Below are positions 33,299 to 45,649 of a stretch of DNA of 64,000 nt, in pieces. Position numbers and translations under genes: made by a program. The notes beneath the pieces were generated by a model. It was not told the origin of the DNA. It worked only from the letters and a program-made list of their open reading frames with translations, and made no database searches. This stretch comes from Limnephilus marmoratus (taxonomy: Eukaryota; Arthropoda; Insecta; Trichoptera; Limnephilidae): positions 15,884,710 to 15,948,709 of the forward strand of contig OU862910.1 in NCBI GenBank assembly GCA_917880885.1. Direction: 5' to 3'. How positions within the stretch are numbered: the first letter of the stretch is position 1; each line of letters begins with the position of its first letter.

Positions 33299-33785
33299 GG
33301 TTCCATGACAGTTCATCCTGCGACAATTCATCCGGCGACAGTTCATCCTGCGACAGTTCATCCGGCCGACAGTTCATCCTGCCGACAGTTCATCCTGCCG
33401 ACAGTTCATCCCGCCAACAATTCATCCGGCGACAATTCATCCTGACAATTCAACCTAACCTAACCTAACCTAACCTATAAGTATAAGTATGTCGTATTTT
33501 GTTATTCACGCATGCTTCTTCGGAGAGTCGAAATTATTGTTAGTAAACATATTTTTACAGCGGATTTCAACTCAAGATGCCTTCAGATATATGTAAGTAT
33601 ATCGATTTTGGTTGTACGGCCGTATATCCTCTTTGCATACTTACTTAATAAAAATCTTCTAAATGATCAGGCAGGATGAATTGTCGCCGGATGAATTGTC
33701 GGCGGGATGAACTGTCGGCCGGATGAACTGTCGCAGGATGAACTGTCGCCGGATGAATTGTCGCAGGACGAATTGTCGGGTCACC
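33299..33785. mobile_element. Foldback element FB1 with 8-bp TSD
   Basis: The terminal arms are runs of a roughly 15-bp unit (GACAGTTCATCCTGC type on the left, its complement on the right, 33664-33785). Ends are GGTTCCATGACA and TGTCGGGTCACC. ATCTGGGT is duplicated at 33291-33298 and 33786-33793. The continuous LINE at 57946-57963 shows the empty site. The interior keeps only the right half of the sequence found in FB2. Confidence 0.85.
33454..33476. repeat. Telomere-like (CCTAA)n run
   Basis: Four CCTAA units plus CCT, the insect TTAGG telomere motif on the opposite strand. It lies at the inner edge of the FB1 left arm. Confidence 0.8.
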
Positions 33786-34540
33786 ATCTGGGTAGTATGT
33801 TTACGAGATGTTATGTTACGTTTTGAGAGATGGTAAGGCTGATAGAGTTGTTAAAAGAAGTAACTCCATTAATGGAGGACTGAATGCAGTTGGCGCTAAA
33901 AAAAAAACTATCAAAAGAAGCGAAGCTAGCAGTCCACAATAGAGTCCTGGTACCAACCCTGATGTATGACAGTGTGGCATGGAACTGGCAGAGGAAGGAT
34001 AAAATCAGACTGAATGCTGTTCAAATGAGATCCCTGAGGCGTATGTGTGGTAAAACCATGACGCAAATGTGAATGGTAGAAGAAATCGGGGACGCCCGAG
34101 GAAGACATGCCACAGTGGATATGTTCCCCTACCCACCCAGTCTTCAAACCCGTCTGCTTGTTTAGGAATAAATACATCCCAAAACACGTAACCGCGTTAT
34201 ACTTTCATAAGACCAAAAACATCCCGAGCGACCTTACATTTTAAAAGCTATATATCTCTCTTCCTCTCATGCAAACATATGTATTTTTCTTTTAACCAGA
34301 AAGAGAACGAAATAATGCTTCTTATTGTCTTTGAAATATGAAAGCTATCTTGCACAGATATTTTACAATCTCGATCCAAAGTGACGGTTTCTAATTTTTC
34401 TCGCGAAACTGAGGCTTCCGGATTGTGAGGTGCGAATATATTGAACCAAGCAGACGGGTTTACCTAGCAACGGCTCTACCCGTACCATAATAATACATTG
34501 TTCCCATCCATATTTCAAAACTGTCAAATCCGTATACATT

Positions 34541-34690
34541 TGCCCTGAAGAAGGAAGAGTCATTCTGAAACCGGTCGGATTTACACAAATATAAAAGTGG
34601 TTCAAACAAAGTTAAATTGTTTCATTATCTATAATAGATAACCACAAAGTCATAGCTACATTCAAAAGTGGAATACATTCTACCTAGATT
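34541..34690 (+). mobile_element. HP element, single copy
   Basis: CUGAAGA (34545-34551), A, GGAAG/AUUCU stem, GAAA (34567-34570), ACCGGUC, then the family tail (AAGTGGTTCAAACAAAGTTA ... ATAGATAACCACAAAGT) as in 24780-24830. There is no inverted partner. Confidence 0.7.
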
Positions 34691-34994
34691 AGTTGTACGA
34701 GAATTCTTCTTTGACACGCCTTGTTTTCTTCACTTTTAAGGATATAAACTTTCAGAATTGAGGCACAATTCAGATAAATCACACAATTTTTTTGCTGTAA
34801 TTGAAAAAAATGTCACTACAGTTGATTGAATTAATGCTACATAAGTAACGTACTTTGCAGGGGGTTATGATATTTAATTAGACGGACCTACTTCTGATTG
34901 GCAGGCCGTTTTCTCCTTGGTAAGGTTTATAATATGCTTCCACATCACTGGGCGGATCCGGAGAAAGGCAAATGCGGTGTCTATTATATCGCTA

Positions 34995-35031
34995 ATCTCA
35001 TTTCAAGGGTTTCAAACCCTTGAGATGAGAT
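34995..35031. repeat. 18-bp hairpin
   Basis: Arms 34995-35012 and 35014-35031 (ATCTCATTTCAAGGGTTT) are inverted with one mismatch around a single base. Confidence 0.8.
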
Positions 35032-35195
35032 TATCAGTAACAGATATTATATAAAAAGACGGATTCATTCGCCACATTATTGTGTTACTGGTGTCTCGAA
35101 GACGTTTTAGTGTAATCTCAGAATTTGATCTGAATCAAGAAATATTTAAAAATTTCCTAGGGTTATCATTTTCCGCACTTGAAGGTATATCGTAC

Positions 35196-35965
35196 ACTAG
35201 CTTTTTCCCGCGGCTTCGCTTGCATGGTATTAGGGATTCGCACTCCGCCTCCTTCAGTTTCCCTCTCCCCACTCCACTCCCCCCATCAACCCCCTCCCCT
35301 CTCTCCTCCACCATCCCTCCCCCCACTACACTCCCCCCATCAACCCCCCCTCCCCCTCCACCCATTCCTCCCCCTTCCACCTTCCCTCTTCCCACTCCAC
35401 TCATCCATCAACCCCCCTCTCCCTTCCCCTCCTTCTCCACCGACCCCTCCCTAACCCCACTCCCACCCCACTCTGCCTCCTCCACCTTCCATCTCTCCAC
35501 TCCACTCCCCCCATCAACCCCCTCCCCCTCTCCCTTCACCCACCACTCCCCACACTCCCTACCCCTCCACATTCCCTCTCCCCACACCACTCCCCCCATC
35601 AACCGCCTTCTCCCCACCCCCTACCCCTCCCCACACTCCCCTCCATCCTTCCCCTTTCCCCTTCCTTCCCTCCCTCCTCCCCCTCCCATTTCCCCCACCA
35701 CCAACACTCTCCCAACACCCCCTCCCCCCCCCCCTCCCCACTCCCCCCTCTCACCACTCGCATTCCACACATTCATTCCCGATACATTCAGTTTTCAAAC
35801 TGCTCGCGTGCCACCTATTATAATTTTTTATACAAATTTCACAATGCCAGAAGTCAACAGTAGTTTTATACAAAATAACGAACAAAAAAAACAATTATCC
35901 AATTTGGTGCAGTCGTTCGGGTTTATGCGCATACATACATTTCGGTGATTCATTTTTAGAGGTAG
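35196..35965 (-). mobile_element. Family F repeat with long C-rich tract
   Basis: The minus-strand start is at 35965 (AATGAATCACCGAAATG), then the GACTGCACCAAATTGGATAA and GGTGGCACGCGAGC blocks. The plus strand from 35255 to 35760 is almost pure C/T/A with very few G. The end is GCGAAGCCGCGGG...CTAGTG. The 288-residue Pro/Ser-rich plus-strand frame is an artefact of this tract. Confidence 0.65.
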
Positions 35966-36009
35966 TTATTAAATTCGACGCAACAAAGCACCCTTTTTAG
36001 ATTTAAAAA

Positions 36010-36288
36010 AAAAACATCGTTTCCAAGGCGACAATTGGTTTGCTTTTTTTCTGATGTTTGCAATAAATCGATTTTGTTAGGGACAGAAAACGTATGATAA
36101 ATAATTTCATAACGCCAGAGATTGTTCATAACGCCAGAGCTTACCAATATATATAGCCTATAGTCTCGCAAATAATGTAGCTTTCTATTAGTGAAAGAAT
36201 TTTTAAAATCCATTCAGTAATTTTTGCGTGAAAGAGTAACAAACATACATCCATACAAAATAATGCCTTTATAATATTAGTGGAATAT
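36010..36288 (-). mobile_element. Family F-related repeat, 5' part
   Basis: The minus strand begins ACTAATATTATAAAGGCATT and contains CTCTGGCGTTATGAA twice, as in the 5' part of the 5.5-kb copy. It is truncated at 36010. Confidence 0.5.
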
Positions 36289-36289
36289 C

Positions 36290-38572
36290 CTTACACGTGC
36301 AGATTATGTTCTATTCTGAAGTTGCCGGAACAAAGGGGAAAACCATATGGTCAAAAGATAACAAAGAAAATATAATTGTATCAAACAAGTTGTTACGAAT
36401 GAATTAGAAGGCAAACAATACTCATGTATTTCTTTAACCCTCAATTCACAGTGGAAACTTGGAGCGAACCCTTCTATATGACGTTTGTTAAATATCCAGT
36501 AATGCTCAATGGTTTCTCATGTAGGAACAGAAATACATAGGTATATTTGAATTCTTGCAACAATTGTTAAGAAATACTCTCCTAAATTTAACAATGAAAT
36601 TTGAAATGGAAATCTTTCAAAATTATTTTGTTCGCCATGGTAATCATTAAATCTCTCGCTCAGCGGGTAGGAACAAACTTCCAGTGAGACACGGTCGATA
36701 CCAATTCTGCTGAAGTAGGACGAGACAAAATTCAGTGACAAAGCTAGCAATGGCCAGTGCTATAAGCGATTAAAAGATTTAAAACAGTGCAAAATTAACA
36801 CAATAAGCATTCTGATATGTTGCTTTTATCTAATAAGAGCCATGTAGTTAGCAGGTGGCACTCTTTTGGTAACACACTTCCTTTATGAATCCTTAGGATT
36901 TATTTAATTTAATTACACAGAACACTTTTAACGAGACTGTGCATTTGCGGAGGTTGTGCACTATCCCCTGTCAAGTATGGTTAAGGTTCTAGAATTATGA
37001 AAATTTAACATTTGTTTTTTCTGTTATAGTAAATGAAATGCGCGTATGAAGTAATTACGTATTGTAAGCGGAATAAAACGGTCTAACACGTAGCACAGAA
37101 AGCGATGAGTAAAAGTACTAGATAATCGGATTAACTATGTAATGAGCAACAGAAAAAACCAACACTGTTGACAACAGAATTCGACACCAAATTTTGGATT
37201 TATTGTATGTATCTGTTTTTGAATTACGTGTATCAAGAAATAATGTACTAAAGGTTGTTGAAGTAATTCATTCGATGAGACTTGTTTTTTTAGTGTTTCA
37301 CTTCCATTGAGTACGGTTTCATCGGTTCATGATAAATGATCCCCCGACAATTGCCCCCCCGGCAAGCTTGTATACAATCTGCAGTCGTTTTAGGGGAAAT
37401 ACTGTAAACTTACACAAAACATAACTAAGTGTTCCCGAAGGGGCGTGCAAAAAGGATTTACCGCCGAAATACAAAAATATTAAACACATTTTCTTTCAAA
37501 TGCATCATGGATAAAACTACCTATCCATATACTGTATATACTAGCGAATAAGTGTAAAAAATGACACTGTACATTAAATCGTTTGATATCCATATCAATT
37601 TATTATTTAAAGCATTTTTGAGTCGATTATACCTTCGTCATTGGTAAATGATGCACAAAAATCAGATGATAAACATAATTATAAAAATTATGATGTCGTG
37701 GGATCAACTCTCGGGACACAAATATATAAATTTAAAAGAATTTAGTTATTTAAATTATAACTACAAAAACAGGGTTTAATCCGACCGTCCAGTTTCTCAC
37801 TCTCAACTCGAATCACATTCCACACGAACTATTTACCACATGAACATTTTATTGAGTTCCATTAGGTTTCCACAAGGATTTCATCAAAGCCCTCGAATAG
37901 ATTTAGCGGTCAATAATAATATCTGTATAATTTAGGTCAACGCATTGTAAATTCGAGACAGGCAATTTGAATCCACGGACATAAAATGTTTGGCTGAGCC
38001 GTAATACTTGTAATAGGGTATAAACACAAGGGTCACTTGATTACTAGATAATAAAACATTGACCCGTGGCTTATACCTTTCTGCGGGCACATAAAAATAT
38101 AACCCCGGTCATAAAAAATATTTGACTATTGTACATAAAAATATATATTAAAGATACGGAAAGCGTGAAAGATCAGCGAATAACAAAAGATGTAGAAATA
38201 ATAACGATAATAATGAGAAATTAATGTTTTTAATGAAAATTTAAGTAACTTTTAAAAATCCTAACGCTGTTAAATAAATATTTAAATATTTGAAAATAAA
38301 ACAGAGTATTTAGGTACATTCTAGGGCATAACCGAGAAAAGGCAATTTTTATAAAAGGATCTCCGGTACATCAACAATGTTTCCTTTAATTGTTTTTTAC
38401 TTAACTTTTGGACAACCCTAAATGTAATCCATGACTTTTGTACAATCTTAAATATAAAATCTCCTGTACTTCATTAACACGTTTTTCTTTAATGTTTTTT
38501 ACTTAACTTTTGAACAACCCTAAATATAATATGCGGAGAAATATTAAAAGTCTTTAATGGATTCGCGATGTG
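36290..38572. other. No gene; local tandem duplication at 38361-38529
   Basis: AT-rich. The block TTTTTTACTTAACTTTTG with flanking sequence occurs twice about 100 bp apart (38361-38429 and 38460-38529). Nothing else supported. Confidence 0.5.
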
Positions 38573-38790
38573 ACATTCCCAAGTGGAATATGTTGTGAGG
38601 TTGTCGGACGTGTGGATGGAATGGTGGAATGGAGTAGGTTAGGGGAAAGTGTGGAAGTACCTAGCCATATAGATCTGATTACCAAACACAGCTAAAACCA
38701 TTTCAGGCAACTTTTCGAGTCTGAACTGAACGGTTGCCTTTCACCAGGGAGATACTGAAATTATCTACTACTCTGGAACATACCGCAAAT
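38573..38790 (-). mobile_element. SINE-A fragment
   Basis: Reverse complement of the SINE-A body: TAGCCATATAGATCTGATTA, AAAACCATTTCAGGCAAC and CACCAGGGAGATACTGA. No tRNA head. Confidence 0.65.
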
Positions 38791-41640
38791 GCATTGTACA
38801 ATATTTTTTTATTTATAAAAATCTAAAATAAAACATATTAAATAGTTAAATAAATTTTTATTGTATTAATAAAAAATAAATAATTCATTACTGAACAAAC
38901 TTTCATTATACGGTTGAGAAATTTCTTGTAGTAAAATTCTTATTTTTTTTTAATTCACTCTACTATTTAAATCCTGGATGTATTGGTCAAACGATATGCA
39001 AATAAAATAATTTATTATTTTCTCAAGTGGATCACTTGGTTCTAGGAAATGAAATTATGCCGCTTGTGTAACCAGCCCGAATTACGATTTTTACTTTTGT
39101 TATGAAGGTTCAAATAATATGATTGAAAAGGGAAAATACATAATACGAAATTCTACCATTGGATTTCACTAAACATGGGAGATATTTCATCCGGAAAGGC
39201 CCATCGTAAATACCGTTTTATCATCGGATTTTTCATACTCTGAATGAATTCTTTACATGAAGAACGTTGGCGAAAATCAATAAATATCTTTAAGCGGTGG
39301 GGAGCCCCGTTTAGATTGGGAGAAAAGGGTAGATCTGTGTCTTTATTCAACACCTTTTTAGCGGCTGATAAAAAAACTCACTTATTTCATAAATGCCATC
39401 CTGTAACGGTAACAGTGCTGAATGAAAATATTGCTGGCTGTTGGCCAATTGATTATAAAAAAAAATAATTTACATACTACATACGAACATATGTCCACAC
39501 AAGCATCTTAATTTTGAAGGGTGGTATATTCGGAAATCGTAGATTGCATTCATGTTTATAATACTATGCTTCTTAATTTTGGTGGGCGGAATGTTCGGAA
39601 ATCGTAGGTTGCATTTAGAGTTATTTGTTTTCGTTCCTTCGTAGACATCTCAGTGGATCTTTTAATCTACTACGGTCGATGGCCTAAGGTCAAGCGATTT
39701 TGATGTCAAGTAAAATAAAGCTGTCATAACAGTCCCAACGTCAAACAATTGGGTCTCCCTGGAATTGCGATTCCCTTATATTATTAGGATCGTTGTTTAT
39801 TATTTTTGTTAATGTTAATGTTAATTTCCAACGCTTTTCTTTCTTCAATGATAGCGATGTCTATGTTTGTTTTTAAAATTACTAGTAACCGGTACTAATA
39901 CATAATTCTAATTAAAACTAGTATCTTTTAAACATAGCGTACTTTACTTGAATTTTATATCGATCAATACTGTTATTTGGTTTGTTATTTATTGGTGTAG
40001 GCGTAAGATGAAATCTTGCCGATCTTAATGAATCGCGCGTGGACGAGTTGGTTATTTATTTTCACAATATTGACACGTATGTGTTGTAAAGCTAAGTGCT
40101 AGCTAATAGATCTGTCGGAGCTAAAAGAGAGCAGTAACATTCATCACCTTTTATACCCAGTATCTGCCGTCTCGCTCTTGCATATTTGAATAGCAGGAGT
40201 ACCACCAAAAACCATTCTCACAAATACGAAGATATTTATACATTATTTAATCAAGTTATCCAAATTGCAATTAATTTTTTAAAAATTAAAGTTATTGATC
40301 CTCCTGAAGAAGAATACATTAGTAACAATTTATTGAAGATAGTTTTTCAGAAATTTTCTTATAAAGGATGAAATCGATAAAAAAAGATGTCACAACAAAT
40401 TTGTGTACATCGCTGTTTATTTATTAATACCAGAATTATATTAAAATAGTCATTGTTTTATTTTAAGTTATAATGTCACATCATAATGTGTCTGCTTCAT
40501 ATGAAAATATAAAATTAGATGGTTTATTGGTTGAAATTTAATGGTTTGGGCTACAGGTAAATGTAATGCTGCCTGGAAAAAGATGTGTGGAGGTTTATGA
40601 TCTGTTCTACTTCAAAGCAAAGTCCTTAAAATTGACACAACATAAGATTTAGTAAACCAGATATTTAAGAAAAGAAAAACTGAAATCTTTGTAGTTACCC
40701 AGGTGCTGTCGTATAAAGAATGTGTTTTTAGTAGGTATTTTACTGATTACCGCCTCTGAATATACTGCCGATTAACGCTACTCGTCGAATAGCACATTCG
40801 TAACTATGTTACCATTTCACCAAAGCTCAGTCGCTACCTGTCGAGTAAATATATATATATATATATATATATATACTTTTTACCTTTAATCAAATGATTA
40901 CAGTTACTTGACGAGTTGTATTCAACAGCTTACTCAAGGTGGTGAAATACCCCTGTCAATGGTAGCGTTTTCCACTACTGCCACCATTTTTTTTTTAAAG
41001 TTTTCTTTATTCATTGAATTGTTTATTACATCAATAGAGAGTTTTTCGACCTCCATGCTAGGCACATGCCCGTGTTGTGGTGGTCAAATGATAAGTACTT
41101 GTTTTAATATTACAATAATTGATGACGGATTTTAAATATTTTGCGCAATTATGTAATATATGCTAGCACAGACCCGTAATTTATCACGGGATATTAAAAT
41201 TGCACTGTCATTAATTTCTAAAGCTGAATGTTTATGAAAAGAACACACCAGAAAGGAGATCTATAGGAGAATTGCTGCAGAGTGATCAAAACAATATTTA
41301 CATCAGTAACTCTTGAAAAACAACATTTTTCGTAAATAAACTTTTTTCCTTTGTATGGTACGCATTATCATTTACAATTCAATTTGTAACCTTATTAAGA
41401 TAAGCCTGTGTTGAGGTTAATCATTTTATAATGTAATAATAACATTATTCTTACATTAAAAAAAGTTTGCAGGTAATGTGAAAATATAGGACATTATTAT
41501 TACAATTTAATTATATCTGAATTTTTGGCACATCAGTTCCAATTTTGAAAATGACACCAAAATAATAAAATGTCACCAAAATAATAAAAAAATAATTAAA
41601 AAATAACTTATATCATTGATGTCGCTATTCCAAATTCCTG
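38791..41640. other. No gene recognised
   Basis: AT-rich. 39505-39620 holds an imperfect duplication (TTCGGAAATCGTAG twice, about 70 bp apart). 40849-40874 is a (TA)n microsatellite. Short frames at 39244 and 40908 are not recognised. Confidence 0.45.
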
Positions 41641-42437
41641 TAATATTCAAAATACAGATTTAAGAAATAAGATTAAAAGAATTCGGTATTCTCAGACTAT
41701 AAAAATATTATGATGGCATTCAAGTCCCTTAACATAATGGCTCCAGCTTACTTATCGGAAATGTGTATTCCAGAAAAGTCCAATTCTCGACAATCAACCC
41801 TCAGGTCAGCAGCAACATCAGCGATCGGAAGGTTGAAGGAACCAAAGCGCACACCAGATACTAAATTCAGTGAGCGTGCTTTCGGAGTGTTAGGACCTAA
41901 AGCCTGGAATGGACTACCACACGAGTTAAGAATGATCACAGATTCAGCGGAATTTAGAGCTAAACTTAAAACTCATCTTTCCAGACAGTCGTATCCATAA
42001 GTTAAAAAAAACCTTTCACCTTCGCCTTCACGGCTCGCAACATTGTTAATAACTAAATGTGTAAAAATAAAGCAAATTCTTAAAATTTTCCAGTCTGTCA
42101 AAATAAATATCAACTCAACTTTGGCATTAATCTTCTTATAAATATAAATGTAAAACCAACAGTGATGAGGGTAGCAAAGGTAAAGTCATGCAATGTCCAA
42201 TGATTTAAATATAATATACTCGACGTGCAAAGTCGTATCTTCCCCAAGCATAAATTTTCTAATAAAGTGTGTTTTTCGGAAGTGTCCTGCAGGTAAGTAT
42301 ATTTCTGTATCTATTTGTAAATAATATAATTAGATAGAGCCTAAGATTCATAATAAATTGTAAAGCGCCCATGAGGTGATTTTTCACAAAAACAGCGCTC
42401 TACAAATTATCCAATTATTATTATTATTATTACCATT
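41640..42437 (+). pseudogene. CR1/L2-like LINE, ORF2 C-terminus and 3' UTR
   Basis: The frame from about 41670 to the stop at 42000 reads MMAFKSLNIMAPAYLSEMC, SERAFGVLGPKAWNGLP, FRAKLKTHLSRQ. This matches the conserved CR1/L2-group ORF2 C-terminus (PxYLSE, RAFxVxGPxxWNxLP, FKxxLKTHLF). This part is intact and ends in a proper stop. A UTR of about 430 bp follows and ends in (ATT)n, matching the copy at 1128-1586. It is 5'-truncated. Confidence 0.85.
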
Positions 42438-42754
42438 TGTTATTTCGGCTACTGGCATTATACCTAGCTCTCTCATTCAAAATTTAGGGTTATTACATTT
42501 GTCGAAGAATTTACATATAAAAATTTAAAAAATCAGTCATTTTAAATACATGTAGGATTACGAAAGATTTTTAAAATATTTATATTGGAGTCCAGTTAGG
42601 AGTTCTATTGAGCCAAACCCTCTGATATAAAAATGTCTGGAGTCAGTGAATTATTTTGCCATTTGGTCTTTGGTAGGTTGACATGTTGTTCTTGTATTAT
42701 TTTGTATTTTATCATACTTTATTTTAATTTATTTATTAGTTTGTTTATTTACTT

Positions 42755-43101
42755 AATTTGGGAGGCGGGAATGGGTACCGCCGCCCCGGGAACCTTTATT
42801 GGATAACCAACACCTCTGCCATAGGTCACCCCAAGTGATTCGCTACGTTTGGTGATTTAACAGGGGTGCCCGGGTTCATGGGGTGAGGTTTGTCTAGGTC
42901 TTGGAGGCAGATGACCAGGACATACTGAACCCAAGATTCCTACCCACCCCTTAAACCCTTTTCCTTCCTAGAACTCTCCTCTCCTTCCTTTCCTTAAAAA
43001 AACCCCCCACACAACATCATATTTGAGCATAAAGATGACATATGCCTTGAGGGAAATTATGTTCCTCAGGGCCTCCTGTGTGGAGCTCATGTAAAAAAAA
43101 A
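42755..43101 (+). mobile_element. SINE-B, near full length
   Basis: Same start, hairpin and ATGTAAAAA tail as 21827-22176, with the same internal deletion, so the two belong to one subfamily. Confidence 0.8.
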
Positions 43102-43139
43102 GGACAAGATTATACATGTATATACATAATTCATTATTT

Positions 43140-43830
43140 TTTTTGACTGCCCAACTAGGAGTATTCCCGTTTTAGGACAGTCAAATTATTATAGGCATGA
43201 ACAAATGGAAAATGATTTGTACAAAAAAGAAAGAAAATTGATGAGATAAAAAGAGGAAATAAAAAGAACAGAAATAATAAAAAATAAAATAAAAAAAGTT
43301 TAAAACCTAGTAACTGTTATTTGTTTAGCGTAGTTATTAAAATAATATAAATTTAAAAAAGAAAAGGTAAATAGGTACATATAGGTAACTAAGAGAAATT
43401 AAGCGGGTTAATATATTTAGGTAACTTTTGTATGCATTGCATATTATAGTCCTACATACATGTGTTGTAGAAAAAAAAGAAAGAGAAGGAGAAGTGAAAG
43501 AAAAAAATAAAAATGAAATAACCAATTAAAACATAAAATAGCCGTCGGTTGTTTAGCATAGTTGTTGAAATGATAATAAAAATCAAAAAAAGTTATATAT
43601 GTGTGAATGTGTGTACTTAAAAGCAAATGATTAAAATATAAGGTGGTAACTGGTGTTTGCCTTTCATATTATAATCCTACGAACACATTTTATATAGTGA
43701 GAACAGAAAAAATAAAGTAAAATAAAATAAACAATTAATAAACAACTTATATAGTGCACTTGCATAGCGTGGATTGAATAGATGATCAATTGTGGAAAAG
43801 TGTGTGGAAGGGTTTAGTTTTTCCTATGGG
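43140..43830. repeat. A-rich imperfect tandem repeat (family G)
   Basis: After GACTGCCCAACTAGG (shared with 13.8 kb), a unit of about 210-230 bp repeats: TTGTTTAGCGTAGTTATT near 43320, TTGTTTAGCATAGTTGTT near 43549, CTTGCATAGCGTGG near 43749. Between them lie the TCATATTATAATCCTACG-like block and A-rich spacers. Confidence 0.6.
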
Positions 43831-44172
43831 AAGATTTAACACGGACTTAAAGTCGTAAGATATAAAAAATAAGTAGGTAATTTTTATTTTATTTTATTTT
43901 ATTTTTTATTTAATATAATAGTATCAATTGCATGTTTACATACATTAAATAAAGTTTTTCTATTAAAATACATTTAATAATACGCTTCACACCCTTTTTA
44001 AGAGCAAAGCTCGAGTTAAAAATGCGGATAATCGCATGTTAATCACAATTTAGCAAAGGAAAAATAATATTATTTTTTAAATATATAAAACAAAAAATAG
44101 ATAATTAACAGAAAATAAGAAAAAATCATATTTATATATGTATATGTATATATATAAATATTTTTTTTTATA

Positions 44173-44332
44173 TACAACGTGTCCAGAAACTCGTAGTACA
44201 AGCGGAAAACTAGTTAATCTACAAAACGTGGAGAATCCAAAAATCTTATTTTTTCGATCTGGTCATTTCGATTTTTATGTTATTTTTTTAACTATTTTTC
44301 CACTTTTTCGGCAACTAAAGGGTTAAAAAAAT
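44173..44332. mobile_element. TIR element 1, left part only
   Basis: CAACGTGTCCAGAAACTCG after TATA matches the left end of 59691-60075, down to the GGGTTAAAAAAA block; the rest is missing. Confidence 0.65.
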
Positions 44333-45053
44333 GCATCACTTATCTGAATTTTTAATGCAATTAATTTTTTTCAATCAATTTTTTTCAATCAATGTTTCCA
44401 GTTCACCATACATCCAAAACCGAAATGGATATTTTTTTATTGATATTATGCTTTATTTTTGCCATGGTTTCTTGCCTTTGTTACAAAATAACTAAAGGTT
44501 CAATATTTAGGGTGTATAATATATCGGAAGACTTTATTCATTGTATAAAACATCCTTGATTTTCACAATAAAGAGCGTATCGTATTTCTTTTCGGGGAAA
44601 CGCTTTTATTTTTTATGATTATCCATTGCGGAAATCCGTCCCCCATCAAACAATATTATCTGCGTCCCGACGAGGTAACTATGCCCCTCATAATCGGATG
44701 GGAGACTCGACCCCAAATTTTAATCTTGTCCGGGATTTTTGCAGTATACAAAAACAAGATTGTCCCGATTTCTGACCCAATATTTTTTACGTCCTTTATA
44801 TGCTTTGCATCCTTCCAAGGACAGGGGATCAGAATTATCGGGTACGATGGGACAGGGAAAAATAATCAGTTTCACATCACGAAGACGACGATCTACATAG
44901 TATGTATGCAGATTCAGAAAACCTTATAAATAAAATAAAACGTAAAAAAAAACATTTTACATACCTAGTAGCATGGTCAGAGAATTCTAAATTACTAGTC
45001 GTCACATTGTCTGATTTTTCCTAGTTTTCATTATTTCATTCTATTTATTATTT
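44333..45053. other. No gene recognised
   Basis: The 104-residue frame at 44615-44929 has ordinary composition but no recognisable family. Possibly chance. Confidence 0.35.
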
Positions 45054-45467
45054 GACGGCCGGCATAGTGCAGCGGTAAGGTGCTTGACTAGCATTCCGAA
45101 GGTCGCGGGATCGAATCCCGGCGAGGCAAATAAATTTAATTTGATTAATTTGTGTATTTCACAATTTATTCATTTAAAATAATATATAATATATGTGCGG
45201 TACGTTCCAGAGTGTAAGATACTCTCAGTATCGCCCTGGTGTAAGACCATCATTCAGAATTGAAACGTTGCTTGAAATGGCTTCTGCCGTGTTTGGTGAC
45301 CAGATCTGAATAGCCAGGTACTTCCCCACCTTCCTCTTCCCTATCTCCTCCCCCCCCCCCACTACCTTCAGGCCTCACAACATACCCCAATTGGGGATGC
45401 CATAGACCCACTGGCTCCAGACGGGAGCAGTTGGGACTCTTGTGCGGTATTCGTGTAAAAAAAAAAA
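45054..45467 (+). mobile_element. SINE-A, full length (best reference copy)
   Basis: GACGGCCGGCATAGTGCAGC start, complete A box and B box (GGGATCGAATCCC), ATTCATTTAAAATAATAT, TTCAGAATTGAAACGTTGC, GTGACCAGATCTGAATAG, a pyrimidine stretch with C9-10, GGGATGCCATAG, GGGACTCTTGTGCGGTATTC and poly-A after GTGT. About 414 bp. Confidence 0.9.
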
Positions 45468-45649
45468 TTCTGGTGTCATAAAAAATATTTCCCTATACAA
45501 AGACAACATTGAAACTTTTTGTTTTCAATAAAAATGTACAGTAGAGCGATTCCTGTGCATTTGCAATATCATTTGTTATTTTCGACTAAGTTCTGTTTTC
45601 TTCACTTTTTTGACCCATGGCCATGCATCGCAGTGGGTTGGATGGATTC

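Larger units (their letters stand above)
33255..34140 (+). pseudogene. RTE-like LINE, right piece, interrupted
   Basis: Reads LEQVDKFVYLG before and SMFTR after the foldback element at 33299-33785, then LSKEAKLAVHNRVLVPTLMY and MRSLRRMCGKTM. It then jumps over about 165 bp, compared with 58230-58400, to the NGRSRGRPR-like end. The deletion breakpoints share ATG. Dead copy. Confidence 0.75.

Noticed and set aside
35082..35948. 288-residue Pro/Ser-rich open frame
   Set aside because: It is a translation of the C-rich tract of family F; no conserved domain, and the other copies do not keep the frame.
39505..39770. Possible LTR remnant
   Set aside because: No TG...CA ends, no primer binding site and no second copy in the window.
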